Origin: Phoronis ovalis | Lineage: Eukaryota > Phoronida > Phoronidae | Assembly: GCA_028565635.1 (NCBI GenBank) | Contig: JAOXYB010019826.1 | Location: 1 to 17,711, forward strand | Reading direction: 5' to 3' | DNA length: 17,711 nt | Shown: positions 1-10,200 of the stretch, piece by piece | How positions within the stretch are numbered: position 1 is the first letter of the stretch | How the letters are laid out: every line of letters starts with the position of its first letter | The notes under the pieces: model-generated | Database searches by the model: none | Told to the model about the DNA's origin: nothing | What the model saw: only the letters and a program-made list of their open reading frames with translations | Made by a program: the position numbers and the translations under genes

Positions 1-155
1 AAGCAAGATAACAAATGTAGCATTAGGTTCTTTTATAGTATAGTTTTTTGAAATATATTTAAAAAGGGTTGTGCATAGGAACTCTTCCCAGATCTCTAGT
101 ATTGAAGAGAAGCTGTCTATGCTTGACGGGGGGCATGGCAGCTGTTTTTCACCTG
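1..155 (-). other. possible coding exon at the left edge (low confidence)
   Basis: Read on the minus strand, a good 3' splice site (pyrimidine-rich stretch, then CTACAG) precedes a frame open for about 51 codons to the window edge. It contains LPCPPSSIDSF and ILEIWEEFLC, which look protein-like for this AT-rich DNA. No family is recognised. The plus strand is also open over 62-184 (containing EEKLSMLDGGHGSC), but no plus-strand donor gives the phase needed to join the exon at 291. Which strand codes here, if either, cannot be decided from the window. It may belong to a neighbouring gene or to a repeat. Confidence 0.25.
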
Positions 156-290
156 TAGCAGTTAAAGAATATATAGTGATCCCATAACATCATGTAACAA
201 GCAGCAGTAACATTTTACAGATTGACACATTTGTAGTCTTATTACATTGTTGACATTTTAAATATATTTTTACAACGTATATCATTCAAG

Positions 291-3200
291 TTCCAGAAAT
301 AATCCCAGAAACAGATAACTTTCAAAGTTTTACCATAAGTGACGGAGAAGATAGTAACGAGGACGAAGATTTTGAATTGTTCTCTGTTACTCCACTACCA
401 GAGCCACCTAATATCAGGCATCAATTTGATATTCCACGAACACCAAGTCCAAGCCATATTCATAAAGAAATGTCAGAAAGTGCTTTATTGAGTGGAAGTC
501 CGGAGCCTGAGCTTCAGGATAAAAAACCAGAAGGTAAAATGAATGATTTACTCTTATATATAGTTCAGATACATACAGATCTAGATATACAATACTTCAC
601 AGTATTTAAGTGGCATAGTTACAATCCAAAGTAACTATTTTAATATGTCCTTGAATGCTTTATTTTCAAATTGTTTCGTCAGATTTCCAAAGACTTCCTA
701 GTAGAATTAAATATAAAAGCTGTCACGGATAGCTTTATTGTGTTTTATATGACTGCATTACTTTTTAAACTTCAAACAAAAAAGACAGTGTTTTCTTAGT
801 TATTAATTACAAGAGGGAAAAAAAATAACATTTTATGTGGATTGTGAAACATACAGTCAAGAAGTAAACCTCATCTTATACTTTGTTTACAATATTGTGT
901 TTCAGTGTCAGATTATGAAGAATTGTATGCATCCTTAGCTCGATATGGTATCATAACATTGGCCAATTGCAGTGGTCTGTTTAATTCTCAGACTGATCAA
1001 GTTGCTTGCATGAACCTCATACAAGCTGGAGGCTTGCATGTCTTATGGTCAAGCCTCCTGTGTGCCAATGCTGTGCTAAAAAACGTTGTATCTGTAAGTA
1101 AAAATATGTTACAAATTAGATTTTTGTACCAGATTTATACAGTATCTAAGTGTAAATACAGTGTGTTAATTGGTTTTATAATGTTTAGTTTAAGAAATAC
1201 TTGTTTAACCTCTATATAATCCTGCCTCTTATAATTCTGCTATGCTGTTTCAGTTGCCATTATGTTGTACCTTATCCAGACTGGCCTGCCCTATGTTGCC
1301 TAAAACATTACCAACAACAACTACCTGTCTTGATGTTGAAACAAAAACTAGTGCTCTGCTAATGAGTGCCGATCGATTGCAGGTAAGATATGAAATACAC
1401 AAAGTTTCAAGTTTTTTTGTGTGTAACATTTTGAAGTTGGCTGTGTTGTTGAGTAAGGTAATTTTCTATGCCCGCTGATACTTAGTTGTAAAATGAATAG
1501 TCATCTTTAGATATGTCAATGTTAAGAGGTTTGTTTTCATTTAAAATACAATTATAAATCATGGATTAATTTATTTTGAGTTGGCCTTGCAGTGAATGAA
1601 ACATAAAAACTCACCATTGCGACTGTTTAGTGAATATACACTTTTTGTCACAAATCTATGCACAGGTCAGAAACGACAGTTGGACATTTGAAAGTGTAAG
1701 AGCCAATAAAGGTGTGGGACAAGTTGCAGATGACGATGACTGCCTTGAAGGCTGGTACTACGAGGTAAACTGACTGTTTTTAGTACAGAATTCTTTAGTG
1801 ATTACATAATTAAGTGTATTTCTTTATTTAATAATTTTTTGTGCAATTGAGGAATTTGCAATCTTGTCTCACACTTCCTAATTTATTTTAAAACAGTAAT
1901 ATTGTATTATCTGTCAAATTGTGGATAGCCTAAATCATCTTACATAATAATAAAGAATTGTAAATTTGTATACTTTTTGAAACACTTTCAAATGAATAAT
2001 CACTTTGTTCCCTAAGGTTACAATAAAATTGAATTAAGTTTAAATGGAACAAAAAATTAAGCAAACATTCAAGGCTTTTAACATGATTTCAACATTTTCA
2101 TCAGTGACCTTGGATAAAGGCGGGAAACTGATCATTTGTTTTGACTGTGTACTTTTGCATAGGTCACTATGAAATCTGGTGGAATTGTGCAGATTGGTTG
2201 GATGACGGAAGATTGTCTGTTTGCTCCTGAAAAAGGATTGGGAGTTGGAGATAATCCTCATTCGTGTGCCTTTGATGGGGGCAGATGTAAAGTCTGGAAT
2301 GGTGCTGCCACAGAGCAAGAAGTGTATGTAAGTTAAAGAATTGTCTTAGTTATTATAAACTGATTGTTAGGAAGTATGTATACCATTGTAATTGTTACGT
2401 TTGGCTTCTGTGCTGTTTTTATCTTTATTATCCCCTGCTGTTGAAACATATTTTTTTCAATTCTTGTTCACCGCAGTTTGCAGATTTAAGTTATCGATCG
2501 ATATTTGATCAAATGTTTGCAGAACGTGTAAGTATGTACATGGATGTAAAACCAATTTTGACTTGATTGTGCTACAAGTGAGTCTTGGTTATAATTTTTA
2601 ACCCTGGCAGAATTGTGAAAAGTATATTAGGTTACAAAAATTTCTATCTATAGTATCGAATTCAATATTTCAGCAGTTGTCACCTTAATATAAAATTGTT
2701 AAGTTTTATATTTTAGAACAATGACTATGGAATGGAGTGGACTGATGGTGATGTCATTAGTTGTCTACTGCATAAAAATGGAGACATGTCATTTTGGCTT
2801 CGTGGTGTGAACATGGGCACTGCATTTAAAGGCATGGACATGAGTCGGCCTTGGTATCCAGCTGCATCATTATCTACTGATCAGCAGATTAGGTTTAATT
2901 TTGGAAGTACAAATTTCAGGTTTGTAGAGTAGGTCAACTATATTTGCAAATGTGGTAGTTATTTTGTAATAAAAAAATGCTATGCAGAAGAAGTTGTATA
3001 TATTATTGAAATGTTGAATCATACATGCTTAACAATGACCAGTCATAAAAAATACTATGTATTCAGTGACTTCACATCTTGGAATGACATTCAAAAATAA
3101 CTATAAAACACTATTTCTTCCAAATTTGTTATTTTGAGACAAGAAAGTATGTGTACTATATCTAGAAATTATGAAATTATACTTGCAAAAATTCATAAAG

Positions 3201-4494
3201 TTACAAGTTAAAAACAATTTTGCAAGTTGTTTTGTATCCCCATTCAGTAATATTTGTTTACATGCACATTTCAAAAGCTAACCTATGAGCATGAAGTGTG
3301 TATGAACAAATTAGAAATATATGATTCATTATACATTTCACTACACATGTTTGTAGGTACAGTATGCCATCAGGCTTTGTGCCGCTGTCAGTTGCTGCGG
3401 AAGCTGAAGACAATAGAAAATCATCAGAAGAGCATCCTTTCACATCAAATACAACTTATGTTAGAGATGTTTCACGAGGTCTGTGTGATAGTGAAGATGA
3501 TCCTCATCCTCAGCCATCTTTGTATTATGAAATAAGTATTAGCAAAGATGTTGTGAAGCCGTTAGTTTATGGATTATCTACCATGCCAGATTGGAGAGGA
3601 AAACCAAATATGGTGAGTTCCATCAAAATCAGCTGGAAAATATACAAGTTGAGTTGCTACTGCAGTTACATTCTTGTGCAGTAATGCTTAATAATAAATC
3701 CTTGTACTTTTGTAAAGCAAAATAATGAGAGGACAAGTAAACAAATATTATCTGAGTACTGAAGGATAATCGTATTCACAGATGTAGAATTCGTATTGAA
3801 TTAATTGTTTACAGTGGTTAACCGGAAAATTGAAACCAACTATTTAAGAGCTAGAAAATTGAGCTTTTCTGACCATTTTGGTTTTAAATATTTGAATATT
3901 CACATTTACAAATAGTTATTATTAACTGCTTTAATTTACTGAAAGCAATATGTGTTTAATTCGTTGTAAATTGTTCTCAGTTGCAAGACATTTTTGTTTC
4001 AGGTTTGTTGTGTTATTCACAAGGATGTATTTGAGTTGCCAAATGGTCAGAAGTTACAGATAGACACAGGATCCTTAGCTCCACAAAGTTTAGGATGTGG
4101 TTTGGTTATGCCAGAAGGAGCAGTTTTCTTTACAGTAAATGGACGACCATTGAGTAAGTATTACCAATAGCCACATTAGAAAATGCAAATTATAGACTCA
4201 TTGGTTACCCCACCTTCATTCTTCTTTTGTATAAAAGTATGCTTTAATTGTAGGGTTTTATTTAATATCCATATTTTATTTTCAGAAACGATGTTTACAT
4301 TTCCTGAAAAACACCTGGGTCAAGATCCTCTTGTACCTTGTACAAATAACGCACATATGGACATAAACTTTGGTGAAACTTATTTTTTGTACAGAATTGC
4401 CAATGAAAGAGAAAATAGGCTAAGTATTGCAGCTTTACTACATGATTATCATGAGATAAGGTGCAACGCAGCAGAAACTGACCAGGATTCATGA
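291..4494 (+). CDS. double-SPRY domain protein, 3' ten exons (5' end missing)
   Basis: Exons: 291-533, 906-1093, 1254-1382, 1666-1764, 2163-2327, 2477-2527, 2717-2919, 3357-3612, 4003-4153, 4286-4494; stop TGA at 4492-4494. All introns are GT-AG, and the joined frame stays open for about 563 residues. The first exon is acidic and proline-rich (SDGEDSNEDEDFE, then TPLPEPPN and PRTPSPS). The next two are helical and armadillo-like (CMNLIQAGGLHVLWSSLLC). A SPRY domain follows (FESVR, GWYYEV, IVQIGW, GVGDNPHSCAFDG, WTDGDVISC, FNFG), then a second, more divergent SPRY-like domain (LYYEISI, LGCGLV, VFFTVNGRP, DINFGETYF). The first SPRY resembles that of RSPRY1, but no RING follows; the protein ends about 35 residues after the second SPRY. 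The exact family is not recognised. SPRY domains bind protein partners, often in ubiquitin ligases, so an adaptor role is only inferred. Introns longer than 300 bp (534-905, 1765-2162, 2920-3356, 3613-4002) hold nothing recognisable. Confidence 0.88.
1666..2919 (+). CDS. exons coding the first SPRY domain
   Basis: The exons 1666-1764, 2163-2327, 2477-2527 and 2717-2919 carry the SPRY core. In order: TFESVRANKG; the WYYEVT strand split at the 1764/2163 junction; GGIVQIGWMTEDCLF; GLGVGDNPHSCAFDGGR; EWTDGDVISCLLHKNGDMSFW; and FNFGS at the end. Order and spacing match the RSPRY1/RNF123/RyR type of SPRY domain. The codons 2163-2327 and 2717-2919 would also join in frame if the 51-nt exon between them were skipped. 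Confidence 0.87.
2477..2527 (+). CDS. 51-nt in-frame microexon inside SPRY domain 1
   Basis: A run of pyrimidines (2449-2470) leads to CCGCAG. Seventeen open codons follow (FADLSYRSIFDQMFAER), ended by a perfect GTAAGT donor. Upstream and downstream introns are both phase 0, so inclusion or skipping keeps the frame. The 17 residues fall between the KVWNG strand and the NNDYGMEW strand, in a loop. It could be constitutive or alternative; skipping would give a more typical SPRY spacing. Confidence 0.75.
3357..4494 (+). CDS. exons coding the second SPRY-like domain and C terminus
   Basis: The exons 3357-3612, 4003-4153 and 4286-4494 encode a linker rich in S, E and D, then LYYEISI, YGLSTMPDWRGKP, LGCGLVMPEGAVFFTVNGRP, and a terminal DINFGETYFLYRIANE. 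The pattern of an entry strand, a G-rich turn, FFTxNG and a closing INFG strand is that of SPRY, but the HSxAYHxDDG region is much diverged. The tail SIAALLHDYHE is probably helical. No zinc ligands are present. Confidence 0.72.
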
Positions 4495-4626
4495 GCAACA
4501 TCTAAAAAGTGATTATTGACCAGATAGTCTACAATCTACAATATGGTACACTGTTTGAACTTGTGCAAAAACTTCATCTTGAGATGTTTGGGAATATGAC
4601 CAACATGTCCTCTTAGTTCTATTCAG

Positions 4627-4632
4627 AATAAA
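4627..4632 (+). terminator. candidate polyadenylation signal AATAAA
   Basis: AATAAA lies 133 bp after the stop codon of the double-SPRY gene, the first such hexamer downstream. Placement is right for a short 3' UTR. No transcript evidence is available. Confidence 0.45.
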
Positions 4633-4647
4633 ATTTCTATAACAAAT

Positions 4648-4753
4648 ACTACAATACTGTATATAGTTGTAGTGGTAGCATGAGAAAAAATGCTGATTAA
4701 GCTACAGTACTGTAGACAGTTGTAGTAATAGCATGAGAGAAAATGCTTATTTA
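4648..4753 (+). repeat. two-copy tandem duplication, 53-bp period
   Basis: Copy 1 (about 4648-4700) and copy 2 (about 4701-4753) align along their whole length with a handful of substitutions. Shared blocks include CTACA, TACTGTA, AGTTGTAGT, TAGCATGAGA and AAAATGCT. It lies just downstream of the likely polyadenylation signal and does not code. Confidence 0.8.
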
Positions 4754-5478
4754 ACAAAAGTGAATTTTTCATGACTGTATAATATTTTTACTTAAATTTG
4801 TTTTGCTGTGATACTGTTTTAACATTAATGTGTTTCAACTTGTTATACTTTTACATTGAATTATTTGACACAATATAAAACTTGGATTACAGGAGTGTAA
4901 ACACAGTAATCATAAACATGCAAAAAAAACACAATGTAACTTTTTTAAAATGAGTTCATAACAAAATATGCAGATAAATATTCTGTTGTGGTTAGGATAA
5001 CTTCTGCCGAGATTCTACAACAGAATGTTGTTTCTGATAGCTGATTCAGAATGTTCCACAAACTTTTTATGTAAAAGGTAACCTGTACTTACATGTATTT
5101 CTAATATGAGCTAAAGGGAATAAGGCAGTCACATATCTTGGTAGTGGCTGGTCAGAGGTTCTCAACATAAAGGTAAGTTGCTTGTTCACATTAATTTTGA
5201 ATTATTTAAGGCTACTTATAAATCGAGGACTGATCAAAGGATCTAGCAAACTGTATCAGGACATATAACATGCTTGCTGTACAATGAGGGTATAATACGA
5301 TGAGCTGGTTTTGTTTTGGACAATACAGTACTTGCGCAATATTATTACGAAATATGCGACTTTCAAACATAAGCACACCATCATTCACTAACATGACTTA
5401 TATTCTGTTGAGTCACAAGCAATGTAGAAAAACTTATTACACAACAAGAAAGAAGCATACAAGAATCTTCATCTCTGT

Positions 5479-5831
5479 AATAGACTATTTGCATGCACTT
5501 GAGGGTGCTACAGTCAGACCCTTTCAATGCTGGGATCCTTTAGTTATACCAAAACATAGAAAAGCTTTAACCAGTGAAAATTTAACAAAATAAAAAAATA
5601 TTAATAAATAGTTGTTTATGTATTGATATGCTACACAAAGGAGGGTATTTCTTAGACCAAACATCAGATTTTTTTTGGTTTTGGCTCAGCATGCGAAGGA
5701 TTCAGCGTTTTGTGAATGAATCGCATGAGCGCATGCAGAAATACGTCATTGTTCATTCACAGAATGCGACATGCTGGGATCGTTTGGGTATGAGACTGGT
5801 GGCTCCACCAAATGCATGCAAATAGTCTATT
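5479..5831. repeat. inverted-repeat element with octamer-containing ends
   Basis: The ends are a perfect 19-bp inverted repeat, AATAGACTATTTGCATGCA (5479-5497) against its complement at 5813-5831. Similarity continues inward imperfectly for roughly 25 bp more (TTG, CAGTC and CCC blocks align). Each end contains the octamer ATTTGCAT, in opposite orientation. Inside, an 11-bp direct repeat ATGCTGGGATC occurs at 5527-5537 and 5771-5781, and 5690-5780 contains a further imperfect hairpin (CAGCATG ... CATGCTG, GTGAATGA ... TCATTCAC). No clear target duplication was seen. Confidence 0.65.
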
Positions 5832-6384
5832 CAGTTATAGTCGTGAGCCTTCTCGGTTGGCATGCTAACTACATAAGTTGTCAAGATATTGATGATACCT
5901 AAGGAATTTGAAATTATAAGAGTTAATACTACAAAAAACATGCTTTGCTAAATTCAGGTTATAGGCATCATATTTTGTGATTTTGTGTAAAAGAAATCAT
6001 TAGTAGGTCAGGATCATAAAATTCATGTTCCCGTTCTCCTCAACATCCCCTGGGAAAATTATGCACTCAGTCACACATTATCCTTTTAAACATAACTTCC
6101 TACTATCTGTTACAGCACACGCAAATGATAATTACAGCCATAATAGTAGATAGCACCGTAGATTAAATATTGAAAGCACATTTTGTAGCATATGCACAAA
6201 GAAATGAACGTCATTTGAAGCAAATCTGCTTAAGATGTAGCAAACCACCCTTTAGTATAATTAAACAAAATATTTTTACTTACAATTTGCAGAAAATAAT
6301 CACTTGTGAAAAGATTAATAAAGTTCCTATTTGATAAAAATGTTGATCTTAACATTTCTATGCAGTTTTACTTTAAGGTTTGCA

Positions 6385-6390
6385 TTTATT
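6385..6390 (-). terminator. candidate polyadenylation signal of RHOBTB
   Basis: AATAAA read on the minus strand, 28 bp past the RHOBTB stop codon. It is very close to the stop, so a more distal signal may be used instead. Confidence 0.3.
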
Positions 6391-6417
6391 TTGATTTATA
6401 TCTTCAGTATCTTGGGT

Positions 6418-7234
6418 TTAGCCAGTCTGTTGCCTGAAGGATGTTCTCAGTTGTCTTCTGTTTGAGAAGCACAGACATCCTGAACTGGAACGCTTCCTTG
6501 TGGATTTTTTTTTGTCTTTAGATTTTCTTTCCAATTCACTGGAACTGCTCTTATAAAAATCTAATTCTTTAAGGTACCTGACAACAACAAAAAATTACTA
6601 CTATATTAATTTAGGCTATTACATTTGTTCTGCTCATAATAATATAGCAAACTAAACAAGATTTGATGGATATTGTGAATGTGTAGGCTTTCAATTAATT
6701 TTTAATGTTTCACTGACTGGGTTCTGTGAAATCAACTTGGTATAACGCAATCAGCCTAGGGAGCATTTTATCAGCTCAATATCGATCTGAGTTGCAGCAT
6801 CCAAGTGGAGGCTTCAGCTGAAGAATGTGTTTCAAGAAACTATTTTGTAACACCTTTATAGGAGTTGAACAGGCTGAAGTGCAAATGACAGCAAATACTA
6901 GAATTTACACCTTGCTGTTACTAAATAAGTTCTGTCTGATGAAAAGGCAATGTATGTTTGACACTTATTATCTAACAAATTTAGGCACTTTTCGTCGCTG
7001 TTCTCAATTTTACAAACAGATAACTATAAGAACACTCTAAAGTACTATATTTCTTTTGAACATAAAGCCAATCGGACATACATACCACAGAGGTGGCCAT
7101 CTTTTTTTTGTAACTAACATTTGGTTTTCTTCTGCTAAATTATGTAGGAGCTTGTAAAACTTTCTCTGTGTCTTTGAAAAGTTTACTGATAAGTAATGCA
7201 AACACCATCCAGCTAGTTGTTTGGCATTGTAAAG
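6418..7234 (-). CDS. RHOBTB: RHOBTB exons 8-9: C-terminal tail
   Basis: Exon 8 (7234-7086) encodes [19 protein letters not shown] and ends inside RWPPLW at a GTATGT donor. Exon 9 (6577-6418), after a TTGTTGTTGTCAG acceptor, completes W and continues [13 protein letters not shown] lysine/arginine-rich end with [10 protein letters not shown] and CLCF follows, and the stop is TAA. Without this join exon 8 would read through to [13 protein letters not shown] and stop, losing the conserved WYLKE motif. That is why the splice is preferred. Confidence 0.9.
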
Positions 7235-10200
7235 CTGAAAAACCAAGTTAATTTTTTTTTTTTGTAAAAACAACGGCTTTACAACAAAGCTCCCCTAGGA
7301 AGCAACTGAATGACTGACTCTCATTTCCAAATTTAAAAAGAACAAATTACGAGACTTCAAATAAATATTCTCATAGACAATATGGTAAGTGGGTAAACTT
7401 ACTTGTGCTGGTTCTAGCAAATAAAATACTTCCTCGGTAATTTCCTCTCCACAGTCTTCTGAACATGTCAACTGTTTTATGATCTGACACTCGGCTAGCG
7501 CTACCAAATGAGGCAAGCAGAGTCTATTAGCAAGCTCAATCAATTCTATGATGTCAAGTTCATGCAGGTAGTAACATTCACCACAGTAGATATACTCCAG
7601 TAATGCTTTGAATGAAGCCGTAGTTACATTAGGAAAAGGCACCTACAACAGGAAATAATCCAGGATTCGGCATAGAAATTAGTCATCAGTCTGCCTGTCT
7701 GATAAGTGCCAAAAAAAAATTTTTATTTCAACCAATTTTGATAATTTTGGGAAACTGTTCCAATAGGACAGATCTAAAGTTACAGCTATTGTCCTGTTAG
7801 TGCATGCCTTGCACTTAAAGGTAACACAGGTAACAGATTACAGGTAAAATATTTGGAAGATATTATGACAACTGTTTGTTGGATTTTTAAAACCTCGCTA
7901 ATATGAAATTGCAGATATTTGTAAACAAAGTTATAAACATTAAAGTTTGTTAAATCATAGCCTGCTAAGTTTCTGAAGGTAAGGGGTTTAGTATTCTTAC
8001 CAATTTAGCAGAACCCTCCTTGAAATTGTCGTTGAACATGGCTGCCATCATCTCACAGCGCATCACTAAAATAGGTTTGTGTGCCATAACAGTTCCATCA
8101 TCCAATTCAAATGTTATATCTGGTGAGAAATAATATGTGCTAAAATGTTCTACCAGTTTAAATAAACATAAAAGTGGCCTTATTTTAATAAAAAGAGCAA
8201 TGCTCTAAATGTCTGGAAAAGATCTATAAACTTTGTGTCTAAATGAAAAGGTTAATTTAATGTCTTTTTAGTGTAGGTTGTTTCCAAAAGAGGTACCCTG
8301 TACATTGTCCAATACTTTAATTACCAAACTTGTGTAGTCACAACCTATTTCTCAATATATTATGACATAAATTACACTTTTAGCATTATATGACTATTAG
8401 TTGTGCAAACTAAACTAAACCTGACATATGTCCACTTTTTAGGAGTTCTCCAAATTCCTGTCTTCTTTGATCATAAAATGTTCGCTGAATTTCTACATTC
8501 AAAAAGGATTCTTCATTCAGAAGATTGGTTACCATGGCAACCAGTTTGTATAATTGAAGAAGTTCAGCAGCTTTTTTTACTTCTGGTAGTATATCATCAC
8601 TGCGAATCAAAAGAAATTCAGAATCCATAATTAGGATCACATCTGGTATATTTTCTTACCACAAACACAGTCTCTTCAAAAAGCCTATACAGGTCACAAA
8701 CCATTCCTCTTATTTCACATTAGCAGTTGTATGTTCAGTGATAATATTGGTCTATACAGTATTCACAGAAATAAGTTTTATGTGATCCAAAGACGTTATT
8801 TACAAATGTTAGGAACTTACACACAGACTGGCAAAGGACAAAGTTATTACAAAGCGTATGATTTACAAAAAGGACATTCAGTACTGCTTTAAGAAATGCT
8901 TGAATGTACAACTTTGCAGTTCAATACGTACTGTTCAGCTGCTATCCCTGTATAGAGGTATTTCAGTATATACTGGAAAATTGGCAAAGAAATGGCTTCA
9001 TTCAATGTTATTATAGTCTGTGGAATTGTAATGTTAGGATTGGAAAGATCTTCTATTTGCTGTTCAGTTATATGTCTAAACGCTTCAAAGTTTCCACATG
9101 CTGTATCCCATCTAGTTTTACATTTTTCCTGTTTATCGTTATCTGGCGACTGCTTCATTTCAAAACCACTAGGATTAATATAAGCACCATTCCAGCTATT
9201 ACTAATAGAGATTTCATCGTTGTTCTGGTCTAGCAAAAGATTTGTATCAGATATTTGCCCACGCTCTATAGCAGGAGTTCTATAATGGGTTTCACAATCC
9301 TCCATTGTCCTAAGTTCCATGGTGAATAGATCACGAAAGATATAGCTGGCAGATATAAGGATTAGTTTGTGTGCTGGAACACTATGCCTGCCAACTTTGA
9401 AAATAACATCTGCATAAAACTGACTTTCTAGCAACGAAGAAAAATCTTGCAATGTAGGAATATGTCTGTTAATGGTTGCGACTGGAAATTTAGGCTTTGG
9501 AGGTAGCAAAGGAAGTTGTAATAAGGGTTTTTGCACATGTTTCAAATGCGCCATCCAGAATCGGTTACGCCTTCGTTGAAGTAAAGCTAAACGAATAACA
9601 CTGCTAAAGACATCTGCTACACCATATCTGGTCATGACACTACTTTCATAATATGAAGATCCTATCTCCTTAGCAACACTACGTCCCATATCTGGTGTAA
9701 TGATGTCGGAATCAACAATTTTCCTAAAACATTTACAGTCAGTATAAGCTGAAGACAATTGTAACTATACTGACAAATAGGCTAGCTAGGTTGGTCAAAA
9801 GCGTAACAGATGTCATTTTACACTCAAGAAAATAATTAGTTCAGTATCATGTATCATAATTACCTAACCTGCTGGTGGGTAAATTGATAAATTGAAAACA
9901 TTCACAGTATGTACATATTTTGTGTTTTACTTTCTTTAAATTCAATGTCATCTGGTGACAAGCCACAAGTAACCACTTACTTGAAGAAAGGTCCTTTATC
10001 TAATTGTAAAAAGGTCTCTTCATTATACAAATATCTTAAATCTGCTTGGCATCCTACTAGGACCATGGGTGTACCAGGACAAAGTTTCTTAATCTCAGGA
10101 TACCAAACACTTCTGACATTACGGAGGGACATTGGCTTAACCAACGAGAAGCACACAAGAATGACATCAGCACTGTAATAAAAAATAAATAATGACATAT

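Larger units (their letters stand above)
4754..6417. other. convergent intergenic stretch
   Basis: DNA between the 3' ends of the double-SPRY and RHOBTB genes. Apart from the inverted-repeat element at 5479-5831 nothing is recognised. Small open frames at 5300-5593 and 5628-5825 match no family and overlap the inverted repeat, so they are taken as chance. Confidence 0.6.

Noticed and set aside
2040-2318. Minus-strand open frame of 92 codons
   Set aside because: It is the complement of the SPRY exon 2163-2327, which has splice sites and a recognisable domain on the plus strand.
3254-3535. Open frame of 93 codons overlapping a SPRY exon
   Set aside because: It runs from an intron into the exon 3357-3612 in the wrong phase; the frame giving the second SPRY-like domain is the coding one.
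5628-5825. Small plus-strand open frame with an MQKYVIVHSQNATCWDRLG segment
   Set aside because: It lies wholly in an inverted-repeat element, has no family match I know and no convincing splice context.
7037-7085. Read-through C terminus of RHOBTB exon 8
   Set aside because: Using the GTATGT donor and the exon at 6577 restores the conserved WYLKE continuation, while read-through loses it.
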